Source: Cymbomonas tetramitiformis
Lineage: Eukaryota; Chlorophyta; Pyramimonadophyceae; Pyramimonadales; Pyramimonadaceae
NCBI GenBank assembly: GCA_001247695.2
Contig: LGRX02024661.1
Coordinates: forward strand, 1 to 64,000
Reading direction: 5' to 3'
Length of the DNA stretch: 64,000 nt
Shown here: piece by piece, positions 48,312 to 60,300 of the stretch
Numbering within the stretch: position 1 is the stretch's first letter
Layout of the letters: each line of letters opens with the position of its first letter
Made by a program: the position numbers and the translations under genes
The notes under the pieces: generated by a model
Seen by the model: the letters and a program-made list of their open reading frames with translations, nothing else
Databases searched by the model: none
Told to the model about the DNA's origin: nothing

Positions 48312-51300
48312 TCATGATGCTGGCACGCCGCATTCGGTGTATTTATACTTTTCATGCAACGCAAAATCGCGCCCGCGCGCGCGGGACGCACTCGTGACGC
48401 GAATCACGCCCATCATGGAGCTCGCCCAGCGCGACGCCGAGTAGTACACGAAATCTCCGTGGTCCTTGGGTGCGAACACCACCCGTCGATGGTTTCCGGA
48501 GGGCGATACGTACGCCTGCCAGTACGCGTCACCGACGTGACCGGTAGCATTCGGGACGTAGCGTATGTCGTCCCCCAGGTACAGCTCGTTGTACCGCCCG
48601 CTGGCTCCATCCCGCCCCACCGCAAAAACGTCCGTCGTGTGCAACCCCTGCAGCGTTTCGCTGCTCAGGTCGAACGTCACGCTGTGTGTTTGCGTCAGCA
48701 CGAGGTCCCCCACGTGCCAGCCCGTGCCCGGATTGAGAGGGATCCGCAAACCGTGCTCCTCGGACCACACCTGGACCTCGAACGCGAACGCCCTCGCCTG
48801 CAAACCCGCGTTCGAATCGTACACCAACCGGGACGTGACATGCACGAGCGTGTCGTTCGGTAGGATGAGCGCTTGCTCGGGACGAAACAACCCCGAAACG
48901 TAGTACGGGTACGGCGGAGGCGACCGCGGCGTGCGTGGTGGCGGCGAATAAGGGCAGGGCGGGCTTGGCGGTGGCGGACTCGGCGGCGGCGGTGGCGAGT
49001 TCGGCGCTAGCGGCGGGGGGCTCGGCGTGTCAGGTACCGGTGGGCACGGCGCGTTGGGTGGAGCTCTGGGCGGCCACGGAAACGGCGGGCTCGGCGTCGG
49101 CGGTGGGGCGATCGGCGCCAGGGGGGGTGCCGGCGACGGCGGGCGCGGAGGTGGTGGGCGCTGCGGCAGCTGGAGGTTGTCGAAGATGCAGTCGGCGTTT
49201 TGCAAACAGCAATCCTCCAGCAGCACGTACACCAATATGTAGGGCATGCTGCAGCAGTCCGCCAGGTGCGTGTAACAGTAATCCAAAGTGTAAGCGAACG
49301 GATCGTACGCAAAACTCATCTCGGCGGACGTTGATTTCGAGATAGAGGTCGAAGTCGAAGTCGCCGACGGTGCGACCGGTGGGGGCAACGGACGGCTGGC
49401 GCTCAGCTCCATCAACCGCGCGCGGGTGTATATCTCCGATGGCTGCGTCGGGGCGTGCGTGCGGGGTGGCGCGTAGGTGTACGTCACGTTGATGCGGTAC
49501 GTGACGATGCAAGCATCCGCCAGTCCGTAAAACCTCGCAGGGGGGTGTTCGATGAGCGCGTCGAACGTGACGTCGTGACGCGCGATCCCGTACCCGGTCG
49601 ACACCAGGCCGTCGTACACCTGGTCCTCCTTTCGGCGCACCGCCTGCGGCGAAAAGGACTCGTCCGCGCGCGCGCACGGTAGCTCTTCGCGGATGCTCGT
49701 TTCCAGATGCCGTCGATCCAAGGGGGGCGCCGAGGGCACCGCGGCGTCGTCGAGACAGTACAACCAGGTATCGTAGTGGCGACTGATGTCATCCTCGCGC
49801 AGGGTCGCCGCCAACAACGTCAGCCCGTTAGGCAGAATACCGCTGGAGATCCACGCGTCGTTTTTCATCTCGTTGGTCGCGTCCGTGTACATAAAACACG
49901 CGACGCCCCGGGTGGACGCGTCGTAGTGGGGCACGCCCCAGATACCATCGTCGCACTCGTACGCTATGCACGGTTTGTCCGTGTGTGTCAACGGCATCGC
50001 GTCGCACGCGGCGCCGCATACGGTGCAGTCCGTCATGTGCAGCTGCGCCCCACGCGATAGCGAATCGGCCGAAGCTCGCAGGTTGGACAACTCGTGGTAC
50101 CCCACGTAACCGCTGGCGCACCCCTGTGGGGGTGGCGGGGGAGGGCTGGGTCTGGGCGGCGGCACGGGTGGCGAGATCGGCGGCGACGGCGGTAGCCCCG
50201 TGGGAGCGTTTGTTGGACCCGCAGTGGTGGGCGCGTTGCTGATGGGAGGCGGCAGCGGCGGGGGTGGGGGGGACTCCACGGTATTGCTTAGCGCGCTGTC
50301 CACGCTTTGCACGTCCGCGCAGTCCGCCGCGATGGCAAACAAGAACATGCTCGATGTTGCACAGCACGCCGTCGGGTCGCTAAGGCAATCGAGCACCGCG
50401 TCCTCGAAGATTCGCGCGTCGTCGTCGGTGGCCGTGGCCGACGGATCCCCGACGTCGGCGACGGCGCTGGGCGCGGCGGTGCCGCCCGGCGGCAGCGGAG
50501 GCGGTGGAGGGCGAAAATCGTACGGAAACGTCACGGCTATATCGTAACGCAGACGACAGGCGGCGTGTAGACCGTACAGCAGATCCCTCTCCACGCTGCT
50601 GTCCTCGACGTTCGTCGCCGTCACGGCCACCTCCCGCTCCGTGAAAACCGTGCGATTGACGTCGCCCAGTGCGTTGCTGTTGAGGTTACGCAGCAGCGCC
50701 AGACGCACAGCCGTCACGTTCCCCGAGCCGCACGCGTCGGCCGGGCCCAGCACCGCGAATCGTACAACCTCGGCCGCTTGCATCGGTACCGTAGGCGCGA
50801 ACGTCAGCCCGGGGTTGTGCGCGCAAAACATCCAAACGTCGTAGTGCATACTGATGTCCGTCGTAGCGAAATGCCGCGTGAGTATCTCTATCGGCATCTC
50901 GTGATGACAAATTTTGCCCGGCATGTCGAAGTAGCAATTCCACGTTTTCGGCACCACCTCCGTCGTGTTGTAAAACACGCAAGTCACATTCGGTGGGTGG
51001 TAATTCGGTATCATGCGCACGCCTTGATTGCACTCGAAGGCGAGGCACTCCGCGTCCGAGTTGCACACGGCAGCGCAGTCCGCGCACTCGGGCGTTTCGT
51101 GGATGGCCCGCAGACGGTTCGCGTAATACAGATTGGTGCGGTTGGACACAAAGTCGTAATCCGGTCCGCAGACCGCCCCGTCGTCGATGGTGGGCGCCGA
51201 CGTGGGCATCGCGGTCGGCGTCGCGGTCGGCGCGACAGTCGGCGCAACGGTCGGACCGAGCGTGGGCTCAGCGCACATCGCCGTGGTCGACAGAGCCAGT

Positions 51301-54300
51301 CGTTCGCCGCAACACCGCGGCAGGTCCGTCTGACAAACGCGCACCACGTCGCGTGCCACGGTCGCGTCGTCGGCGTCGGAGTCGACACGAATCAGTATGG
51401 ACACGGCGTGCACGCAGTCGCCGCCGTAGAAGCTCGCGACGTCCGTCTGCACCACGACGCTGACCGCGCCGCCGCCGATCGCCGCTGTGACCTCCGCGTC
51501 GATGGCCGATGCGTCAAAGCTATCCACGTCGACCGCGCACACCCCGTGCAAGCGCAGCAAATGCGTGCCGCCCGAAGCGCCCACGCGCAAACCGTACATG
51601 TCGCGCTCGGTGACGGTCGTTACGGTGCCATCGTCGTGGGGCAGGTCCACGGCGAGCGTGGCGGCCGCGGGCACCGGTGCGGCAGGGTCCAGGATTTGGA
51701 TGCCGTACAAACCATACACGGTCGTCGTTAGCTCGTCGTTAAACACGGCGGGACTCACGACGCCCGCCGAAGGCGGAGGGGAAATTTCCGTGGGCCGCTC
51801 GTCGGCGTCCATCGCAGGCTCGCCGCAACCGGTCATGAGTGCGCCAAACATGAGACAAGCGTCGCCGTCCCACGGGTCCAGCACGTCGGCATCCTGGTCG
51901 TTCGCCGTGGGTGCAGCGCCGATCGCCGCCTCGGCCTCGTAAAGGATGCGCACCTCCGCCACGCACCCCAACCCGTACATCGCGGCACGCAGTTCGACGC
52001 GCACGTCCACCTCCGAAGCGACGACGATCGAGTGGAACGCGCTATCGACGCTCCGAGCGGCGTGATACGTTTGGAGGCTTTCGACCATCGAGCTAACGTT
52101 CACATCCACGCAGGATCCCGGTAGCGAAAGCGTGCCAATCGCGCCGTAAAACCGAGACGTGACAACTCCGTAGAAAACCGGTTCTTCGCGCGTGCTGTTC
52201 GTTAAACGCGCGGAGGCGGTTGCCTCGCTCGTAACGTACGCGATATCCAATCCGTAAAGTCCGTAGAGATCGTGCTGCGCGACCGTCGACACCGACGCAG
52301 CGCTCAAGCCCTCCACCGAACGTGTCGCGGGTGGCGCGACATGTATCGCTACTTCAGTGTTGGTGTCGGCCTCCGAGACGCCGTAAAACGTTCGTAGACC
52401 GTACATCTGCGGTATTTCCATGTTGGCATCGTACGCCGGTTTGTCGGTGTTCGGTGAGCCTGGGGGGGGTTGATTGTCCACGCCGGACGTCTCGCAGTCG
52501 GGCATCAAAACCGCACCGAACATGGCGCAAACGTCGCCGTCCCACGGGTCCACCAGCGGATCGTTTTCACCAGCGCCCGAACCGTCGCGAGACACCGCGA
52601 AGTAGCGAACCGTCGCTTCTATGTCGCAGTGCAATCCGTAGAACTGTACCACCACAACCGCGCTCACGTTCAAATCGTGGTCGCTGACGGGGTCGTGCGC
52701 CTCCGTGACGTTACGGAGCACCCTCTCCCGCAAGACCCGCATCACGAGCGTCGGGTCGCACGCACCCTGCATTCGCAGTATCGCGTCGGCACCGTAGCGA
52801 CGCGGACTACGTTGCCTGACGCCGTAAAACGCATCCGATACCGGCGTGTCCGGGGCCTGCGCAGGCACTGCGGTTGGAGGCGCCGTCGGGGCGGACCCCG
52901 GAACGGTCGGCGATCGGCCCATCTCGCATTCCGGCATGAGTAAGGGTCCGAACATCAGGCACGGATCACCGCCCCAGGGATCCAGCACACCATCGTCGTC
53001 CACGTCCACGGACGTGCCCAACGGTATCGCCTCGTACGTGACATTGACGGACACCACGCAGCCCAACCCGTAAATCGCACCGGTCAACACGCGTGTCGCG
53101 ACGCGCACATCTTGCTGCGCGATCGACCGGTGGAGAGTGGATGTCGTGCTACGGTCGACGTGGTACGCGCGCAAACTTTCCTCGAGACGCGTCAACGCGT
53201 CGGGTGTGCAATCGTTATCCAAAATTAGGTCGTGCACGCCACCATACGTGACCGTGCGTAACAGCAAGCCGTAAAAGGCGTGCTCGAAGGGTCGCGCGAC
53301 CGCCACGACGGGCCCCGGTTGCGGTAAAGTGGACGGCGTGGTCGCGGGCGCCAAACCAGAATCACACGCTGGCATCAGTGTGGGACCGAACATGGCGCAT
53401 GGATCGCCGTTCCAAGGGTCCACGATCCCATCCTCCGCCGAGGACGGCGTTGTCGCAAAAGCCGAGTATGAAACGTTCACCAGCACCGCGCATCCCAAAC
53501 CGTAATTAGCGGCGGACACCATTTCGAACGTTACGCGGATGTCGGGAGCGGCCACCACGCCGTGCGGCACCAAAACCGCGTCGCGACTACGCTCCGCGTG
53601 ATACACCTGCAACACCGTTCTCAAATTCTGCAAATCACATTCCGCGTGCAGTACGAGCATCCGCACCGCGCCGTAACGGGTGAGCGCGTCCCCCGCCGAT
53701 GGCGATATCAGGCCGTACACAACGTCCACCGATACCGAAGTGTCGATTCGCCCAACCGCGTCGCGCTCGTTCAAGGACGCGCGCGCGTCGTTGCCGTAAA
53801 ATCCGTAAAATAGCGGGGTTGCGCGCTGATCGTTTTGCTGCTGCACAAGCTCCGTCGAAAAAATGCGCGGCGCTGCGGACACGACCGGCGCAGAAGGAGG
53901 TAAGGAGTTATCGTCGCATCCCATAATCAAGGCAGCTCCGAAAATCAAACACGGGTCGCCGTCCCACGGATCCACCACCTCGTCGGGGTTCGTATCGCTG
54001 GTCGACTCGGGCGTGACAGCGTACGCGAGGTTGATACGCAGAACACAACCCATTCCGTAAAATTTTGCGGCCACCTCGATGCTAAGCTGCACGGCAGCGG
54101 CGTTTACCGCGTACATGGACGCGTGATGCCTTCTTATCGAGTTATCCACCTCCGTTAGGCGTAGATTATCGCACGAGCCATCCAAATTTAACTCGGCCGT
54201 AGTTTTATACGTGACGACATGCGGCCGAATACCATAGAACTGCGAAACCTCAAAGGGCGCAACGATCGGAGGCGCGGAAGGTGATGGCGGTGAAACGGTG

Positions 54301-57300
54301 GCTGGGGGTAAGTTTAGACACTCGCCACGTGGAAAATGAGACGCTAGCGCGGCGTCGCAGATAAAAGCAGAATGGTTTAACGTGCCGTCAGGATTCACGA
54401 TCGGCACGAGCAACTCGGCGATGACTTCCATGTCGCATCCGCCATTCCGCAGACCGTACCAGTTAATGCTGCGTTCGTTGTAAGCAATGCGGATTGTCGA
54501 TTGCGCGCTACCGGCCGCACCGTACGCGCGTTCGGCGCGCACGTTCGGCGCCGTGCTCTCGAGCTCCGCGCAAGAAACGTCCATGAATCGCAAAGTTGCG
54601 GTGACCTGCAGGGTCATCATTCGGTGACCGTACATTTCAAGCAGCGCGACCGGCGCTGACGGGGGTGCCAACGGGAGCGGGGGTGGCGTGATAGGGAACG
54701 GGCTCGGGGGCGGCGCGCAGAACGTGTCGTCGTACACTCTCTCGTCAAAACTAACGGTGCAGTTGCCGTTACCTTGATCTTTCAGCTCGTACTGCAACAC
54801 GATTTGATGAGGTTGTATCGGCGCGGTGCCGTCGGTGGAGATCTTCGTATCGTTCATACCAAACCAGTAGTAGTAAAACGCGGACTTTCGCACGATGTAC
54901 AACTCATCAACGCTGCCGGCCCCGTCGCACGCGTAAGGAAACACCGTTATGTTGCGCGCGGTCGCAAGGCCTCGCCGATAAAGCGCGACAACGGCTTCGC
55001 AAATAGTGCGCTGCGCCTTTACGTCGTTGGATGCACCGCACGCCAGGGTCGTCGGCGACTGCAACTGTTGCACGATTAGGCAAAGACCCACCTCGACGTT
55101 CCCACGCGCAACCTCGTTGGGTGCTATCGTACTCACACCGTAAAAACCGTAAAAATCCGATGCGCTCGTCTCAACATAATTGCGCACCGAAAAGGAGTCA
55201 GAGTGTTTAAGCCCGTAAAAAGCGTCGGAATTTGCTGTTTCTGTTGTGACTTGCGCGTTACTGATGGCCGAAAACAAAGCCAGCTGATCATATGGCGGTG
55301 ATGTTTGCAAACCGTAAATTCCGTAAAACAATGTGGCAGCTTCGTGCACGAGCGACGCCGTGTCGGCACGAGGTGATACGGCACCCCCCTGTTCGGTGGG
55401 CGCGGTGCTGCTCGTCGATGCCGGTCTCTGCGTTTCGATACCGTAGAACCCGTACAGCTCCGCGACCAGCTCCACCGCACGCGACGGCGGATCGCCGCTC
55501 GCCACGGGCGGTTCGAGATACGGCGCCACCGGGGTTGACGTCGGCGGGGGTACTCCGCAGTCCGGCATCAGCAGCGAACCGAAGAGGCGGCACGCGTCCC
55601 CGGACCACGGATCCGTGATGAAATCGTCCGCGTCGTTGCTTGTACCGTCCGCGTCTGAATCGCTCGTGAAGGTGACGTTGGCGCGCAACGTGCAGCCCAA
55701 CCCGTAAAACCGGTGCGCCAAGACGGTGACGCTCACCCGCAGATCGTGCAACGCGCCGTGCCGCTCGAGCAGCGCGTCCCGCACGCTCGCCAACGCCTCC
55801 AGGCCGCACGCGCTTGCGAACACGAGATCCGCCACCGCCTCGTACCTGCGCGTGCGCGCGTGGTGCAGACCGTACATGACGCTCGTTTGGGCGTGTGGAG
55901 CGGTCGGCGCCGGCGTGGGTGATGATGGCGTTTCGGTGCGCGCGGTGCTGCTCGTCGATGCCGGGCTTTGCGTTTCGATGCCGTAGAACCCGTACAGCTC
56001 CACGACCAGCTCCACCGCACGCGACGACGGATCGCCGCTCGCCACGGGCGGTACGAGATACGGCGCCACCGGCGTTGACGTCGGCGGGGGTACACCGCAG
56101 TCCGGCATCAGCAGCGAACCGAAGAGGCGACACGCGTCCCCGGACCACGGATCCGTGATGAGATCGTCCTCGTCGTTGCTTGTACCGTCCGCGTCTGAAT
56201 CGCTCGTGAAGGTGACGTTGGCGCGCAACGTGCAGCCCAACCCGTAAAACCGGTGCGCCAAGACGGTGACGCTCCCCCGCAGATCGTGCAACGCGCCGTG
56301 CCGCTCGAGCAGCGCGTCCCGCACGCTCGCCAACGCCTCCAGGCCGCACGCGCTTGCGAACACGAGATCCGCCACCGCCTCGTACCTGCGCGTGCGCGCG
56401 TGGTGCAGACCGTACATGACGCTCGTTTGGGCGTGTGGAGCGGTCGGCGCCGGCGTGGGTGATGATGACGTTTCGGCGCGCGCGGTGCTGCTCGTCGATG
56501 CCGGTCTCTGCGTTTCGATGCCGTAGAACCCGTACAGCTCCGCGACCAGCTCCACCGCACGCGACGGCGGATCGCCGCTCGCCACGGGCGGTTCGAGATA
56601 CGGCGCCACCGGGGTTGACGTCGGCGGGGGTACTCCGCAGTCCGGCATCAGCAGCGAACCGAAGAGGCGGCACGCGTCCCCGGACCACGGATCCGTGATG
56701 AGATCGTCCGCGTCGTTGCTTGTACCGTCCGCGTCTGAATCGCTCGTGAAGGTGACGTTGGCGCGCAACGTGCAGCCCAACCCGTAAAACCGGTGCGCCA
56801 AGATGGTGACGCTCACCCGCAGATCGTGCAACGCGCCGTGCCGCTCGAGCAGCGCGTCCCGCACGCTCGCCAACGCCTCCCGGTCGCACGCGCTTGCGAA
56901 CACGAGATCCGCCACCGCCTCGTACCTGCGCGTGCGCGCGTGGTGCAGACCGTACATGACGCTCGTTTGGGCGTGTGGAGCGGTCGGCGCCGGCGTGGGT
57001 GATGATGGCGTTTCGGTGCGCGCGGTGCTGCTCGTCGATGCCGGGCTTTGCGTTTCGATGCCGTAGAACCCGTACAGCTCCACGACCAGCTCCACCGCAC
57101 GCGACGACGGATCGCCGCTCGCCACGGGCGGTACGAGATACGGCGCCACCGGCGTTGACGTCGGCGGGGGTACACCGCAGTCCGGCATCAGCAGCGAACC
57201 GAAGAGGCGACACGCGTCCCCGGACCACGGATCCGTGATGAGATCGTCCTCGTCGTTGCTTGTACCGTCCGCGTCTGAATCGCTCGTGAAGGTGACGTTG

Positions 57301-60300
57301 GCGCGCAACGTGCAGCCCAACCCGTAAAACCGGTGCGCCAAGACGGTGACGCTCACCCGCAGATCGTGCAACGCGCCGTGCCGCTCGAGCAGCGCGTCCC
57401 GCACGCTCGCCAACGCCTCCAGGCCGCACGCGCTTGCGAACACGAGATCCGCCACCGCCTCGTACCTGCGCGTGCGCGCGTGGTGCAGACCGTACATGAC
57501 GCTCGTTTGGGCGTGTGGAGCGGTCGGCGCCGGCGTGGGTGATGATGACGTTTCGGCGCGCGCGGTGCTGCTCGTCGATGCCGGTCTCTGCGTTTCGATG
57601 CCGTAGAACCCGTACAGCTCCGCGACCAGCTCCACCGCACGCGACGGCGGATCGCCGCTCGCCACGGGCGGTTCGAGATACGGCGCCACCGGGGTTGACG
57701 TCGGCGGGGGTACTCCGCAGTCCGGCATCAGCAGCGAACCGAAGAGGCGGCACGCGTCCCCGGACCACGGATCCGTGATGAGATCGTCCGCGTCGTTGCT
57801 TGTACCGTCCGCGTCTGAATCGCTCGTGAAGGTGACGTTGGCGCGCAACGTGCAGCCCAACCCGTAAAACCGGTGCGCCAAGATGGTGACGCTCACCCGC
57901 AGATCGTGCAACGCGCCGTGCCGCTCGAGCAGCGCGTCCCGCACGCTCGCCAACGCCTCCCGGTCGCACGCGCTTGCGAACACGAGATCCGCCACCGCCT
58001 CGTACCTGCGCGTGCGCGCGTGGTGCAGACCGTACATGACGCTCGTTTGGGCGTGTGGAGCGGTCGGCGCCGGCGTGGGTGATGATGGCGTTTCGGTGCG
58101 CGCGGTGCTGCTCGTCGATGCCGGGCTTTGCGTTTCGATGCCGTAGAACCCGTACAGCTCCACGACCAGCTCCACCGCACGCGACGACGGATCGCCGCTC
58201 GCCACGGGCGGTACGAGATACGGCGCCACCGGCGTTGACGTCGGCGGGGGTACACCGCAGTCCGGCATCAGCAGCGAACCGAAGAGGCGACACGCGTCCC
58301 CGGACCACGGATCCGTGATGAGATCGTCCTCGTCGTTGCTTGTACCGTCCGCGTCTGAATCGCTCGTGAAGGTGACGTTGGCGCGCAACGTGCAGCCCAA
58401 CCCGTAAAACCGGTGCGCCAAGACGGTGACGCTCACCCGCAGATCGTGCAACGCGCCGTGCCGCTCGAGCAGCGCGTCCCGCACGCTCGCCAACGCCTCC
58501 CGGTCGCACGCGCTTGCGAACACGAGATCCGCCACCGCCTCGTACCTGCGCGTGCGCGCGTGGTGCAGACCGTACATGACGCTCGTTTGGGCGTGTGGAG
58601 CGGTCGGCGCCGGTAGCGGGGCCGGCGTGGCGTCGTCCACACCGAGCGGGGGCGGCGGTGTTTCACAGTCAGGAAGTAGTATTGGGCCGAACATCGCGCA
58701 GCGATCGCCGTGCCACGGATCGACGACATCGGCACCAGCGTCATCGCCTGCGGCGTTGTACATGATGGTCACGCGTGCCACACACGCCGATCCATAAAAA
58801 AAGGGGTAACTGATAATTCTGGCAGTCACCGACACGCTCTCAACAGCTAGCGTGTCGTACAGTTCCGACACCGTATCTTCCGCTGCGTGGTACGATATAA
58901 GATACTGGCGCGTCCGAGCGAGCGCCTCCTCGTCGCAACCATCCAGTAACGGAAGGTCTGCCGTCGCGCCGTATCGTACAACAGGTGCGCTTACCTCTTT
59001 GAGCAAACCGGTATGCAACCCATAAAACGGCGCGTGTTGTTCGACCGTACGGTGCGATTGCGAAAGGATTTTCGACCTGTTTACGACGCTCACGCCGTAA
59101 AACGATACCGCCTCTGGCCGCGAAAACACCTCGCGTGTCGCCATGGTGGGTGCGCTGGCGTGTGTGGTGGTTGCGGGTGCGTGCGCTAGACCGTAAAAGT
59201 GGTTCGGTATAATGTCGCGCCCGTGCATCTTAAATATATTTAACCCGTAAAACTCGTCAACCACCTTGGGTGCCACGACGGGAGCGGCCGTGACGGTGGG
59301 CACGATGGTATCGGTAATCTCGTAATACACGGGCGTTGGTGTGCCGTACTTCTGCGTAAATGTTTCATTGTACACGCGTTCTGGGTAGTAATACAGGTCC
59401 ACGATAAAACGTATCATAGTGTCGCGGGTGGTGTTTGCGAAGTTAACCGTGACGTTGAGGACCACGCTGTTGGCGTTCGGCGCCGCCGGGTCGTCGCTCT
59501 GCATGAGCCGACGCGAGTCGGCCGTAAACTCTGCCCCCGCCGGGTACACCACGTCCACGCCTGCCGTATGGATCTCCGGCAGCTGGCTTAGCGCGTTTTC
59601 GAATCTGGACGTGAGCAGGGCGGTCTCGCGCGCGTCCAGATCGTCAAAAATCAGAGGACCGTCGATCCATTCCATAAAAAACAGACCAAACACACGCTCG
59701 GGTGCGTAGCAGATGGGACTTCCGCGCCCCAGCCGGTCGGACACGTTGGACACGGTGTTGAAGAGGGCGGTCCCGTCCTGCGTCACCGCGACGCATCCCG
59801 GGTTGATATCGCTAAGGTCGTTTACGTCGTAACGTTTTGCGTCGGACGGTACAAAGTCCAGATCCAGCGCCACCGAGGCGTTGTGGCATTGCGTTTGGTC
59901 CGCGATTTCCACGTACACGGCGTCTGCTCGTATTTGCGTGCATCGTTCCGTGTTCGAGGTCACCGCGTACGCGTTTTGCGCTAAGGTGAGTTTTTTACAA
60001 ACCGGGTATCCCAGCAAGTTCGAGTGCACGACGTCCCGATAAAGAAAATCGTCGTGATGCGGGTCCGCGTCGCCCAACTCCGCGGCGATCATGTGTATGG
60101 CGGTGCGATTTATGTACGCGACGACCAGCTGCTGGCCTTGATGGCAGTCGGCGTGTCCCACGTCGCCGAATACCAGCCCGCACGGCAGCAGCACGCAACC
60201 CGAATTTAGATGCATAAACAGATCCACGGCGGTGGTTGCAAAGTGCATGGTGCTCTCGTCCACGTAATCGAAGTAGGCGGAGGCGTTGTGCGCTGTGGCG

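Noticed and set aside
55288..58509. 1073-codon minus-strand frame rich in Arg and His with six repeats
   Set aside because: It is an alternative reading of the 540-bp array; the repeat length is a multiple of three, so all frames stay open. The in-frame product with conserved DPWxGD motifs is the real one.
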